Shown here one piece after another: positions 1 through 11,917 of a stretch of 64,000 nucleotides of DNA (the first letter of the stretch is position 1; each line of letters starts with the position of its first letter). This DNA is from Daucus carota subsp. sativus (lineage: Eukaryota > Streptophyta > Magnoliopsida > Apiales > Apiaceae), in contig NC_030383.2 of the NCBI RefSeq assembly GCF_001625215.2, forward strand, positions 10,552,779 to 10,616,778. Reading direction: 5' to 3'. The notes beneath the pieces were generated by a model. It had not been told where the DNA came from. It saw nothing but the letters and a program-made list of their open reading frames with translations, and made no database searches. The translations under genes and the position numbers were made by a program.

Positions 1-358
1 TGTTAGAAAATTTCCATCAATTTTACTCAAATAATAATTCAAAACTGATACTAAACTTCAATTTTAATTGTATGTACTAATATTAGATTTTACTATTCGT
101 TAAGGAGTTGATACATTTTAATGTTTCATTCTAAATTTCCAGTCGGCGAAGAGCTAAATTAATCGTTGTAATGGTGTCTTTCATGTAAGACTTGAAAAAT
201 ATTCGTTAGAGCAACTCCAATGGAAGTGTGAAAAAGAGTGCTAAAATGCCAACGTGGCATGACATCTTTTTGGCTCTCTATTGGAGTGGAATGAGTGTCA
301 AGTAAAGTTGTTAACTTTTGGCATCCTTCTAAATTAGAAAAATGTGTATACTTATACT

Positions 359-774
359 GAGTTAAGTTCTATGGAGTACAAAAAAAATTGGAGTATTGGA
401 GTACAAAGTTTGATAAAATGTAATCTAGTCATCTAAATTTCAATTTTTTTGTCCAATAATATTTGTAAATATTTAACAACCTACATATTATGTTCTGCAA
501 CATAAACATCGTGATCAAATGGTAGAATAATTACTTTTATAAATCATAGGACTCTATGTTCTGCAATATAACTAATAAGTAGAACAATAATCTTAATACT
601 TGTTAAAGTTGAAAGATATTAATGATTAATTGACAATTATGTGCAAGACAACTTATAAATGATAGATTATATCAAAATTTGGATAATCAAAGATATTACA
701 TAGGATCAAACTAAAATTTTTTGATTTGTACTCCAATACTCCAATGTTTTTATGTACTCCATAGAACTTAACTC
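359..774. mobile_element. Mutator-like MITE with 10-bp TSD
   Basis: This is a 416-bp non-autonomous element. Its terminal inverted repeats run about 45 bp, starting GAGTTAAGTTCTATGGAGTA on the left with the near-identical reverse complement on the right. It is flanked by an exact 10-bp direct repeat TACTTATACT at 349-358 and 775-784. A TSD of 9-11 bp points to the Mutator superfamily. The interior is AT-rich and has no coding potential. A diverged relative lies at about 6639-6995. Confidence 0.85.
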
Positions 775-1078
775 TACTTATACTTGTTGGAGCAATTTTG
801 GGTGCCAATCACTAGAGCAAATTTTTATGTAAAAATTGCCAAAAATACAAATGAAGAAAAAAAAGTTAAAATAATAATATTTTGATAATTTGTATTTTAA
901 GCAATTTTAGTTAACCGCAAATTGGATATGCGCTTGCCAATACGAAATCTTCTTTTGAGTTATGCTCATCGGCCTACTAAAGAAGGAATGTTAATTTTTA
1001 CTGCTTGCAAAAGTTTCCGTGAAGACCTAAAGTATGGTAGTGGGTTGAAATTTTATTTTTTCGAATAAGAATATTGAA

Positions 1079-1260
1079 TTTTCTATGGTGTGTTCAGGGC
1101 ACACAATAGTCACTAATTTTGATATGAATACTACTTTGATTGGTGGATAGGTAATAAATGTTAATGGTCCTCATGCATTCACACCAATTCCACCAATCAA
1201 AATAGCCCATCTTCTCGAGAGTTTGTGCTTATTGTGTGCCTTTGGGCACACATTAGAAAA
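1079..1260. mobile_element. MITE of the GTGTGCCC-terminus family, copy 1
   Basis: This short element of about 182 bp has imperfect TIRs: TTTCTATGGTGTGTTCAGGG on the left, and TTTTCTAATGTGTGCCCAAA reading inward from the right. It contains the block ATTGGTGGATAGGTAATAAA. The same block, termini and length recur in opposite orientation at 5233-5415, so this is a repeat family. The TSD and superfamily could not be read. Confidence 0.7.
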
Positions 1261-1439
1261 ACCGTAATAATATTAATTATATATTTTTTTTCAAAAAAAT
1301 AAAATTCCAAAAATAATAATTTTTAGGATGCGGTCAAACGACTTAAAAATACATGTAAAAAAGTCAAACGACTTACATTTCAAAACATAGAGAGTAGTAG
1401 AATAATTTGTGTTTGAATAAGCCGTGTTCTTTATATAAA

Positions 1440-1665
1440 TACTTCCTTTGTCCCCCTCATTTCTTTACGTTACTTTTCGGCATGTTTTTCCACACTCGTT
1501 TAAAGTATAGTTTCATAATATATTTCTAAATTATTTTTTCTTTGAATAAAAATTTGATATTTAAACTTTTATTCAAAAAAAGAAAATTTTAGAAAAAAGT
1601 TATACAACTATACTTTATAGGAGCCTCAAAATGCGTGTAAAAAGTGAACGTAGACAACCACAGGT
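1440..1665. mobile_element. Degenerate Stowaway-like MITE
   Basis: The left end resembles a Stowaway terminus (TACTTCCTTTGTCCCCCTCA). The middle is palindromic around 1520-1600, with CTTTGAATAAAAATTTGATA facing its inverted partner. The right terminus has decayed. Confidence 0.45.
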
Positions 1666-2320
1666 ATAAATTTCGTATGTGGGCTTTCACTGCCAAGAAA
1701 TATGGTGTTTGACAGTGTTTAAGGTCATAATTAGGGATAAATTAATATTAATTTATTTAATAAATTATTAATCTTAATTTTATTTATAATATAAAATAAA
1801 TTATTGCAATCCTGTTCGATCCAATATAAAATTCTGGTTCGGAAAAATTCAAAATTCAGTTTGATATGTTCGGTCCGATTTTGAATCGAATTGACCGATT
1901 ACTCACTCCTAATCATTATAATCCTGCCTTGTCGGTAACCCAAAAATAATCACAAAACATCCTTCTAGGCCAATATAATTTTCTTGATGTCACCATTATA
2001 GGATAAATTCTTATCCTACCAAATTTAGGTAAATGAGTTTGTTCATAGTTTATCCAGGCAAGTTTACTTCCTGTATGCCACCTAGGACTAAACATAAAAA
2101 TATATTTTAAGGAAAAAGACTATTGTATCTATTAAATATGCTCCTTATGAAATAAAAATAACTGAAAAATTGAATTCCAGTCAAATATAATATTATCTAA
2201 TAATAATATTGTGAATTTTTAATATGGATAATAAAAATCATAGTAAAATTTTCAATTGGCCGCCACGTGAGGACTTTGTCGACCTTTTAAACAAGTAAAG
2301 TTTATAATACGCGGTTTACA

Positions 2321-2691
2321 CGGTGGCGGAACCAGGATTTATTTCGATCCCGGGCTAAACTATTATTAAAATTTCAGTAAAAAAATTAAAAGTAAATATG
2401 CATACCTTAATTGGTTAAGTGGAGATATCTTTACTGTCTTTTTTTGAGGAAGGAATAGATGACAACTGAATTCTACGATTTTGCATATTTTGATAACATT
2501 GTAAGATAATTTCATCGTCTATGTCTTTAAATATGGCCTTTTCGATGTAAACCACCATGTTAAATGGGCTATTTATATATATATATATTCATTTTTAAAT
2601 TTGTCCCCGGGCTAAAAAACTAAAAATAAATAAATTATACTTATTATTTTTTTCTTAGCCGGGGCTAGCCCCCCCCTTGGTTCCGCCCCTG
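2321..2691. mobile_element. hAT-type MITE with 8-bp TSD
   Basis: This is a 371-bp element. Its left end CGGTGGCGGAACCAGG and right end (reading inward) CAGGGGCGGAACCAAGG are inverted repeats with the CAGGGGC start typical of hAT elements. It is flanked by an exact 8-bp duplication GGTTTACA at 2313-2320 and 2692-2699. A subterminal GC-rich pair (CCCGGGCTAA, and AGCCGGGGCTAGC near 2658) belongs to the arms. It has no coding capacity. Confidence 0.85.
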
Positions 2692-2699
2692 GGTTTACA

Positions 2700-3446
2700 G
2701 AATCTTCAAGAGATTCTCCATTCAGGTTACTAACTTGAGATTTGAGGAGGGGGAGGAAAAATGTTGCTCCAAGAGACTCTTAGAGCCTCTTGTTTCTCTC
2801 TCCTCTCTCCTTAAAGTTAAGAGTCACCACATTACTTTTAACTTATTTGTTCACAATAAAAAAATTCTTCCCTCCAATTCACCTTCATCTTTCTTTCTCT
2901 TTTGTTATAGTGGAGCCCTATGAATAAAATATGAAATAGAGAAGAGAGGTAGAAAGTATTGTTGGAGTTTATCCTCTTAACTTTGTCCTAAATTGCTAGG
3001 AGTCATATTTTTTATATTATATTTAAGAGCCAAGGAGACTCTTGCTATTATTGCCATAAAGTTTTACGTTAGATGACTATTTTAGTACACAATTGACTTT
3101 GTTACAACTTACAAGTTACAAGTTACAACTCATAAGACTCGTAACCATGTCAAAGGCACGTTTAAAAGTAAATACGAGTTCAATAAATTGTACATGTTTG
3201 ACTAGAATATTTTGTTTAAAGTCTCGTTCATAACTTAAAATATGATGACAAGTTGAGATAATTTATCCTTCTTAGTCGTGTATGTTAATTTTAAGGTATT
3301 ATTATTATTTATACATGCATACATACATACATACACACACACACACATATATATATGATTAATTTAGAAAATAATTTCTTGTATAGTATTATTTTTGTAC
3401 ATCATAACAAAAAATAATAGCAAAATTATTCTTAAGAATAAATAGA
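2700..3446. other. Intergenic spacer with microsatellite
   Basis: AT-rich spacer with no supported gene. A compound microsatellite (CATA)n-(CA)n-(TA)n lies at about 3313-3355. The short open frame near 2735-2923 has no recognisable domain and is probably chance. Confidence 0.6.
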
Positions 3447-3875
3447 GGGGCATATTCAATTTGAATTTTAAAGAATTTTCTTTTTATGAAATCAGGGAAA
3501 TTCAACTTGGATTTTAGAAAATGTGTCAAAATCTTGAGATATTCAATTAAAATTTTAAATTATACTACAAAAATCTGATGATATTCAGTTAGGAATTTAA
3601 ATTATGCTTTAAAATTTGATAGTAATCAATTGAGATTATTTAAATCCGTTAAAATTTTATGTTATTGAAATATAGATAGATTTTTTTGGACTTCATAAAA
3701 TTATGAAATTTGTGGAATTGTTCAATGTATTTTAAAATATTTAAAATCCCACAATTTCTGAAATTTTGAAGTATTATACTTAAATCCTAAATACTCTCAT
3801 GAACTCTAAAACATTTTATCTAGATTCATTCATAACTTATATAAAATTCATTAAAATACTAATTTAACATACCCC
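3447..3875. mobile_element. MITE with GGGG(C/T)AT termini
   Basis: This element of about 429 bp begins GGGGCATATTCAATTTGAAT. From the right it reads GGGGTATGTTAAATTAGTAT, which gives inverted ends of about 30 bp. The interior holds degenerate repeats of a unit like GATATTCAATTAAAATTTTA, which gives it a foldback character. I could not read a TSD. Confidence 0.6.
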
Positions 3876-4211
3876 TAAAATTACTTTTAACTTATAGATA
3901 ATATCTTATTTATATTTATAAATATGTAATGGGTAATGGTCCAATTGTTGTTAAAAAAAATTACGTTATATATTATATTTTATTGTTAGAAAGAAATTTT
4001 TAGAGCGGCTATCGTGGATGAGCTCATGGGCTCGCTACATACACATAAAAAATCAATATCATTCTAATAAAAAAAAATAGAGGATGATTTATCGAAACAA
4101 TCACTTACCAAAAATCAGACCTATATATAATAAAATAAAATGCTTTATGTGTACTTCTTTAAAAGTGAGACCACTTGGAGCATTTCTAAAACTACCACAT
4201 ATAATATTATA

Positions 4212-4515
4212 CTCCCTCCGTCCCCCTCATTTGTTTACATTGGAGGGGGACACGGAGACCAAGACAATGTATGAAAAATGAGTAAAGTTAGATGAAAAGT
4301 GGGTAAAATGGTGGGACCTACCAATATTTAATAGTAGATTTGAGATAGTGGAGGAAAGTAGTGAGTGTAATAGTAGTTATTATTGTTAAATATGAGATAG
4401 TGGAGGAAGATAATGGGTGTAATGATGAGAAAAACTTACTATTTATAGTAACGTAAAGAAATGAGAGGGACATCCCAAAATAGTAACTGTAAAGAAATGA
4501 GAGGGACAGAGGGAG
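4212..4515. mobile_element. Stowaway MITE, TA TSD
   Basis: The left terminus CTCCCTCCGTCCCCCTCATT and right terminus (as the + strand reads) AATGAGAGGGACAGAGGGAG form TIRs flanked by TA (4210-4211 and 4516-4517). This is the Tc1/mariner-derived Stowaway signature. The right-hand motif AAAGAAATGAGAGGGACA occurs twice (about 4455 and 4493), a small terminal duplication. Confidence 0.85.
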
Positions 4516-4969
4516 TAGTTCATAATTCGATACAGTGTATGCAATTCCGTCTATACTTCTTAACGTCGTTAGCAGACAAAAAAGTATTTGTATAATATCA
4601 CCTCTGTAACGACTTTTTTGTGCTTCTTTTTGTTATTTAACGAAATTACAACACGCCAAATTATTCGACAGCCTCACATAATCTTAATTTTTCATCTTTT
4701 GTCTCATATACTTGCTGGAAAATTAGGATTGCGTGAGATTGTAGATTGATTTGGGGGAGTTGCAGCTTCGTTAAAAAGCAAAAACAAAAAAGCACAAAAT
4801 AGTCGTTACAGATGTGAAATTATATAAATACCTTTTGTCTGTTAATGGCGTTAAGAATCATAAATAGGACTATATCTGGTTATGAACTGTGATATAACAT
4901 GGGGTAGCTTTTGAAGACCAATATTACAAGTGGTATCTTGTTTAAAATGTACGCAAACATAATGCACTA

Positions 4970-5202
4970 CTCCCTCTGTTTTTTTTATATGACGCTTTGA
5001 CTTTTGGCACACACTTTTAAGTGCTTTGACCGGGTAGTTAAAAATATTATTTTTTAAAATTTCTTTTTCTGAATAATAATATATGATCAAAACTTTTATT
5101 CAGAAAAAGAAAATTTTAAAAATAATATTTTTAACTACCCGGTCAAAGCACTTAAAAGTGTGTGCCAAAAGTCAAAGCGTCATATAAAAAAAACAGAGGG
5201 AG
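4970..5202. mobile_element. Near-perfect palindromic Stowaway MITE
   Basis: This 233-bp element begins CTCCCTCTG and ends CAGAGGGAG, with a TA TSD (4968-4969 and 5203-5204). Almost the whole element is two inverted arms of about 110 bp with very few mismatches around a short loop near 5085. A transcript would fold into a long hairpin. The open frames crossing it are palindrome artefacts. Confidence 0.9.
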
Positions 5203-5232
5203 TATTAAACTTTGCTCTATTTAATAACGGTC

Positions 5233-5415
5233 TTTCTAATGTGTGCCAAAGGGCACACAATAACCACAAACTTTTATGAAAATAGGCTATTTTGATTGGT
5301 GGAATTAGTGTGAATGCAAGGGGGCCACAAACATTTATTACCTATCCACCAATCAGTAGCTAGTATTTTCATGAAAGTTAGTGACTATTGTGTGCCCATG
5401 GGCACACCATAGAAA
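5233..5415. mobile_element. MITE of the GTGTGCCC-terminus family, copy 2
   Basis: This element of about 183 bp has ends TTTCTAATGTGTGCCAAAGG and GGGCACACCATAGAAA as inverted repeats. It is the reverse-orientation relative of the element at 1079-1260, with which it shares both termini and the ATTGGTGG / ACCTATCCACCAAT core. Confidence 0.7.
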
Positions 5416-5611
5416 ATTCGATTTAATAATACCAAAGGTTTCGGACCAGGCTTCTGCGAATGTCCGGTCATTTAAGCCGACTAGTGACAGCCAAGAAGTC
5501 AAAATTTTACGCACAACTAAGAGGCTGACAGCATCCTTCATCCTTCAAGGTAGAGGGGAATAAAAAAAGAAAAAAAATCTGCATAACACGTTCATAAAGA
5601 TTATACGCTAA

Positions 5612-6013
5612 GAGCAAGTCTAATAGATTACCTATATGATGTCTTAAACTCACATTTAGGTAATGTGTAAAAAAATGCACTCCAACACTATCCTACACTA
5701 TCCTAGTGTTATCCTAAATCACCAGCACAACCCTAATTCTCCTAGCCATTACTTATTTAAGTAACCCCTATCCATTACTTATTTAATATTAATGAATAAA
5801 ATAATTATCTCTCTCCTTCTTTCTTTGTCTATTCTCTCCTTTTCCCCTTCTCTCTCCCAAAATTATTATTAAAATAATCTTTGGAGAACAAATATAGGGA
5901 TTACTATTGAAGTTGACACTAAAAATAGATTACCAAAATCACTAAGACATACTAGCCCTCATTATTTTATATTATTTATAAGTAATATGATAGGTAACCT
6001 ATTGGACTTGCTC
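5612..6013. mobile_element. Tourist-like (PIF/Harbinger) MITE, TAA TSD
   Basis: The TIRs are GAGCAAGTCTAATAGATTAC on the left and, reading inward from the right, GAGCAAGTCCAATAGGTTAC. They are flanked by the 3-bp TSD TAA at 5609-5611 and 6014-6016, as expected for PIF/Harbinger MITEs. A related element with a TTA TSD lies at 55313-55651. Confidence 0.85.
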
Positions 6014-6638
6014 TAACCATTCGCCGACGAGTTTGAACGGAAATCGTGTTTAACAGAAAAGTAATCGGTTATTTGAACTAAATTTATTGTCTGGATAAAA
6101 ATAATTGAAATATTAGTTTACAATATTGAATTATTTAATTAATTATTGATAAAATTTTATTAATATAATCATTACCAGATAACCCGTCTTGATATTAAAT
6201 TTCAAATTGATAATTAAACTAAATAACCTTAACAACAAATACCTTCTTAATGTATTGGAATTTGTTATGAATTATATCATATATTTTATTCTAAAGGACA
6301 AGAAACGAGTAAAGAAAACTTTAATAAATCATTATGACGATATTGTGAGTCTGCGATATTTCATTTGATGTTAATATCATGTATTAAGAGTGTAATATTT
6401 CATTTGATGACAGTTTCATGTGCTAAACGTCCTATTGATAAATCGACGATATTATTATATTTCATTTTGATTGATGTTAATCCATATATCATTGCAGAGA
6501 TTTTTCGATAATGTTATAAGCTATTTAGGTCATATCATGTGATATGTGCAAGGGTGTTGTACCGCTGGATATGACTCATTTGCCGGACATTCCTTTAAGA
6601 ATCAATTTATGGTTAGTATATTGTTAATTATATTTGTG
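6014..6638. other. AT-rich intergenic spacer
   Basis: I see no gene or clear repeat boundary here. Two loosely similar stretches (ATTTCATTTGATG at about 6359 and 6399) hint at an old local duplication. Confidence 0.4.
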
Positions 6639-6995
6639 GAGTTCGATTATATGGATAATTAGATACATAAAAATATAGAAGTATTGAGTATACAATTGGA
6701 TAACATATAATCCAGTCGTTTAAATTTTAAATTTTTTTGTTCTACAATATTTACAGAAATTCGACGAACTGCAGATTATATTTTACAACATAAAAATTGT
6801 AATCAAAAAGTAAGAACAATTATTTTTATCGTATGATATTATGTTCTGCAATATAACTTATAAGCTGAACAATAATTTTAATCTTAATACTTGTTGAAGT
6901 TGAAAGATATTAATGATTTAACTGATAATTATGCTTAAGACTACTTAAAAATGATAAATTATATATAAATTTGGATAATCAAAGATTATCTGTTC
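6639..6995. mobile_element. Diverged copy of the 359-774 Mutator-like MITE
   Basis: The body aligns in the same orientation with the element at 359-774. Shared blocks include ATGTTCTGCAATATAACT, GTTGAAAGATATTAATGATT and TTTGGATAATCAAAGAT in the same order and spacing. The TIRs are badly eroded, so the ends are approximate. Confidence 0.65.
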
Positions 6996-7974
6996 ATGTC
7001 TCATTATTTTGTATCGAGCCCGTATTCATTTTTTTAGGGAGAATTATGTGATTTCACCGATTTAAAGCTCATTATTGTATTATTATATATTAGCTTAATA
7101 TACGTGCAATGCACATGATAAATTTTAGATAAAATTTATGATTGGAATTATTTGATGTAAAATTTTAAGGTCTTTGAAATGTGAAATATTTGTAAAAAAA
7201 GTTTTTTTTAAAAAAAATATTCAGTTTGTAATTTTTTTTCTTTCAAAAATGTGGTATAACCTCATTTGAAACCGTTTCTACCAAAAACAAACAGAGCATT
7301 ACAGCATCATTTACAATTTTGATCAAATTTTTACAAATAAATTTAAAAATAGAGTTATTTTTACATATTTCCCAACTAAAAAGTAGATATAATTAGAAAA
7401 CGAATCAATATATATGCATTGATCAATTACAAAATAAAACGTAAGATCATATTTTTAACCCAAGTTATTATAAAGCTAACAAATAATATTTAAGGTTGTA
7501 AATAAGATTATTTAGAAATAAATATGGTATTATCTCTCCTTAACCCAATTTTTGAATTTTAGGCGCTGTCTGGGGAGCTTATATTTGAAAATTTAAGGGC
7601 TTATTATTTTTCTGTTATAAAAATCCATATTTTTATAATTTTTTAAGATATAAACGTTAAGGAAGTATTTTATATTCGTTATTAGCAATAAAAAATAAAA
7701 GCTTATTTCAAAAAAAAAGTAGAGTTATATATACTCTTTTTCAGAAATAATTCCTTACTTCATAAATATAATTTTAGCCATGCAAATGACTACTTAATTT
7801 GATCAAAATTAAATAATTAACTAACATATATTTAAAATAAAATCACAATATTTCCGATATTCGTAAATAGATATTGTCTATGTTAATAAATTAATTATTC
7901 TCATAGGGAAAAGAGGTTGACAAGGCAATTCTCATTTTCATAATCTTATTTCAACACAAAAGATGGACGAAGAA
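6996..7974. other. AT-rich intergenic spacer
   Basis: No supported gene. ACGTGCAATGCAC near 7101 resembles a hairpin sequence common in plant non-coding repeats, but I could not define an element. Confidence 0.4.
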
Positions 7975-8335
7975 TTTATGGAATAAAAGTAATTGCATGT
8001 CGCACCTCTTTAACTATCTGTTCAAAAATGATATTGTACCAATATTTTGGGAAGCTAAACTCGCACTCCCTATCTTTACATCAATAACGATACGCACCCT
8101 CTCCGTTAAATTCAGTTAACTTCCGTTAAAATACTCCCTCCGTCTCAATTTACATGTCTTTTTACTTTTCGAGAAGTCAAATTGACTAATTTTTAACTAA
8201 TTATTAGAAAATATTTACTTATTATTTTAGGAAATAGTAAGTTGCATATTAAAATAGACTAGATTTACTTTTTGATTATTTTTTTAAGAAAATTTGTGAT
8301 CAATTTTTCCAAAAAAATAATTAATATATATATAT
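7975..8335 (+). repeat. Left arm of a long inverted repeat
   Basis: About 350 bp here reappear, diverged and inverted, at about 18990-19370. Matching blocks are AACGATACGCACCCTCTCCG, TTCAGTTAACTTCCGTTAAAA, the Stowaway-like start TACTCCCTCCGTCTCAATTT at 8132, and ATATTAAAATAGACTAGATT. The arms enclose about 10.7 kb containing three TIR elements. The homology runs outward past the Stowaway-like terminus, so the repeat is larger than one Stowaway element. Confidence 0.75.
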
Positions 8336-9143
8336 ATATATATATAGGCTTTTGTTCAAATACAAACCAATTTTTAGATAAAAACTAGGAACTAATCTGG
8401 GCCCTTGATATTTGTGTAGCTAGTTTTAATCATAGCCATCCGTTTATTTGCTTTAAAAAAAAGAGAAAAAGATATGGATTACGCGTCATTAACGCATAAT
8501 CGCTTCTCTCTCTACTATCTCTCTTTCTCTCTCATGTTTTATCATTGCTGTCGTCTTGAGATTTTCATCTCGTTCTCTTTGAGCTTCTGGAGAGATTTTC
8601 GTATGCTTGCTCTTCTGCTCACTTGAGGTAGTATCATACCAGAGGCGTTCATTATCGTGTTGAAGCTTTTATCGGAGTCGGTGATTGAAGTTGTACACGA
8701 TGATTACAAGAGATCTTATCAAAATAAGTGATTATCAAGGCAAGAGTGACTGTTTTGCATTCATGTTCCTCGATTATATGAAATTTGTGTTTAATTTGAT
8801 ATTTGCAATTGTCACTTTTAATAATGTTGTTATTGCAATTCAGTTTAGTATTTTTAGTGTTAAAATATGTTGTTTTGATGTTGAAATTAGCTGCTCTTGT
8901 GTGAATTTTTGTTTTTTTGAGGTTAAGTATGTATTTTCCCCGTAGATTCAGTTTTTTGTTCTTGTGTGTAATGTTTGTGATATGATGGTAGTGTATATGT
9001 TGTTTAGTGATTGTACTGTTTTTCCTTTTGCCAAATGATGCTGTTTAGCAGTTTTTTTTATTATATTTGTAGTCTTTCATTGTGAATGAATATATGATTC
9101 TATAATTGTAGTTTTTAAGTTGATAATTTTATTAAATTTTTAA

Positions 9144-10037
9144 ATGTTCAATATCACAGGTTCTATATGTGGTGATTCGTCTGGTGTTAGTAGTTCGACT
9201 GCTAGCTGTGATCCTTCTTGTAGTGATTATGATGATTCAATATCAAGCTATGTACTGTCTCCTGGTGGCAGGAGATATTATTCACCGTCTGTTGGTGAAA
9301 AACAGTGTATACCATTCCTCAATCAAGTTCATGACAGCTTGGATAAAGCCTTCTTATTTTACAAGACTTGTGGTCGTTTAGGAGGGTTTGATGTTCGGAA
9401 GGGAACTAAAAAGAGAGCTGATGATGGTACTATAATACTCAAGCATTTTGTTTGTAGTTGTGAAGGTTTCGTTGAGCCAAATATTGGTAGGAGGAATGGC
9501 AGTGAGTGTAGAGAAAGGCGTACTGTGTCGAAAAGGTGTGGTTGTAAAGCGAGATTGGTTATGAAATACATGTTCCCAAACAAGTATTTTTTATTGTCTT
9601 TCGTTCATGTACATAACCATCCTCTAGCTAGTGAATAAGGAGAGACAAATATATGGTTAGACTTTCGGCAGGTAGTTAATAAGGCTGGAATGGATTTGGA
9701 CAAGCTTGATCAGGTGCATAGTACTGTAATTCAGCTCAGTTCTGAGTTTGATGATAATTGTAGTAATTTGACGAATAAGGATCACATGGCAGCAATGATT
9801 GGTGAGCAGCCTTCAGGAGATATTACAATTCTTGCACCAAATATTTGCATGAACAAAGGTAATTACTTTAAGAGGTTGATAAGTGAAAGGGAAAAGACAG
9901 TGACTAAAGCGAAAAAAGATTTCGAAAATGCAAAGAATGCGGTGCAACAACTCATGATTCCAGAACTTGTGATAAGAAGAAGAAGAAGAAAGCACGGATT
10001 GAAGAGAGTGGTGCTTAATTTTCATTTTTTGTATTAA
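9144..10037 (+). CDS. FAR1-type DNA-binding-domain protein, transposase domain absent
   Basis: The frame 9144-9638 encodes a FAR1 (WRKY-GCM1-like zinc) DNA-binding domain: an F-x2-YKTCGRLGGFDVRKG stretch, a cysteine cluster (FVCSCEGF), RRTVSKRCGCKARL, and the closing HVHNHPLA histidines. A second frame, 9690-10037, encodes a lysine-rich helical tail (NKGNYFKRLISEREK) like the C-termini of FAR1-related proteins. A stop separates the two at about 9636, and no convincing intron between them was found. The MULE transposase and SWIM domains that normally lie between these parts are missing. FAR1/FRS factors are domesticated MULE transposases, and this copy lies inside a TIR element, so it is either the element's own DNA-binding subunit or a captured FRS fragment. 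The first exon is probably non-coding: CAG before 9160 is a possible acceptor, and a TC-rich leader lies at about 8500-8580. Confidence 0.6.
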
Positions 10038-11917
10038 TTTTGTTTGTTTGTACACAGTACTTAAGAGTTTGAACACAGTACTTGTTGATATCTTTAAATT
10101 GGTTTTAATTGACAAAATTGGTCATACTTTGTTATGCTTTTGAAATATATATAATGTGGAGGTATTATTTTAGTTTATTGGTATGTTTTTAATTTGTGTT
10201 TGGGATTGATTTCAATATAAGAAATGGTGATGGTTTATAGTAAAAAATAAATTGGGTAATCACTAAAATTATACAGGCCAACTAGTAAAATGTTAATGTC
10301 TAATCACTAAACTAATTAGTTGTGATCACTAAATTTCTGGTTATAGTTGTTATTGTTTTTAGCAATAATTTTGTCTATTTTTACATTGAATTTCTATTTT
10401 TTTTATTATCATTGTATTAGCAAGTTCTGTTATGAATGTTATGGTTGAAATATAAATAATTAATGATGTGGTTGTTTTTTTATATTTGTTTGCGTATGAT
10501 GTTTGAATACATAAATTTTAGCCACAAAATATCATTAACAAACACAAAAAACTGAATATAGTCAAGATAGAATCATTTTTTTTATAATGTTGATGCAGAA
10601 TCAATAGTGTCACTTATCATTTTCTACAAAAGAGAATTTTAGACAAAAGCAATTCATTAACCGTGAAGCTAATAGAATAACTAGTTCATATCCAATAATT
10701 GCTTCATTCAATGTTGTCAAGATAATTTGTCATACAATCATTGCTTGTCAAGCATTCACAAAAATAAGCTAACTAGTTCTTAAACAATCATTGTTTGTCA
10801 AGTTGTCGTTGTGGATTTCATCAAAAGTAGTTGGTGAAACAATCATTAGTTGTTGTGGGCGGCTTCATCGAGAGTGGTGGTAAGGTTTTTTGCAAATGTG
10901 ATTGTCTTCTTGTTATCAGCCTTTCGTTGAGTAGTCACTGCAATATCTTCTTCTTGAGACGTTTGTGAAGATTAGATGGCAAAATTGACCATCAGGCTCT
11001 GAAGCACTACTTGATTGTACAAGATATATTGGTTATGTGCTTGTACTTTTGGGAAAACTTTGTTGTCTTATTCTGGAGCTTCTTCTAAGCTGTGGTCTAT
11101 GTCCTGCAAACATGAATTTCGGAAAGAGATTAAACATACATGTCATTATTTGACATATGTAGATATGTGATTACAATATTTGACACTAACAAAAATAAAA
11201 CAATAACTATAAACAACTCCAGTAAAAACTATTTGAATACAAATGACAAAATAACAACAAGTACTACATCCCCCCTAGAAGTCATCATCTGTCCTCTAAA
11301 AGTCATCATCCCACCGAGTCTGTATTTTAGTAATATATATGACAATAATGTTCTGTATTTTTGACATGTAGAACTATCTATTACATGATTTGCCACTAGC
11401 AAAATTATAATGAACCACTATAAACAACTCCAATAAAAACCACAAAATAAAAACTAAATTCCTATATGTCATGATGCACCTAGGGGCTACAATCAATTCA
11501 CCATAGACATATAATCACTCTGTATTTTAATAGTTTATATGACAATAATGGTCTGTCCATAATAAAAGCCTATAATTAGTGTAAAACAAGACTACAATCA
11601 CTAAGTTTTTTCACCTTATTTAGTGGATTAATCACTATAAAATAAGCCTACAATCACTATTATTCATGCCCAAGTTAAAAAAAGGATCAGAGGACACTTA
11701 TCAGAATCACTAAAATATATAACTATACAATCAACCAAAACAGACACGGCACAATATCATGTTGTTTTTAAACAAATTGGTATTGCAAAAGAAGCAGTTC
11801 CACAAAGATATATCGTAAGTCATCTTACGATAAGATTCTCGGAAAACGAATTAAACAAACATGTCAAATTTGACATGTTGAAGTATGCAAGTATTAGATT
11901 CTACCAAAACAACATCA

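Noticed and set aside
208-340. Possible MITE start GAGCAACTCCAATGG
   Set aside because: No convincing right terminus or TSD was found around the nested 359-774 element.
1800-1920. GGTTCGGTTCGA-like low-complexity stretch
   Set aside because: Common simple-repeat-like sequence in plants; no ends could be set.
4851-5090. Open frame across the 4970-5202 palindrome
   Set aside because: It is a by-product of the MITE palindrome; no domain and no start context.
5353-5563. Overlapping frames on both strands after the GTGTGCCC MITE
   Set aside because: Short, no domain, and partly within the MITE; the slightly higher GC is not enough for a gene call.
7095-7125. Helitron-like hairpin word ACGTGCAATGCAC
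   Set aside because: A lone word without the matching 5' end or CTRR terminus does not define a Helitron.
10861-11100. Coding-like minus-strand stretch in element 1
   Set aside because: The minus strand gives a short run (TRKADNKKTITFAKNLTTT) but no stable frame or start.
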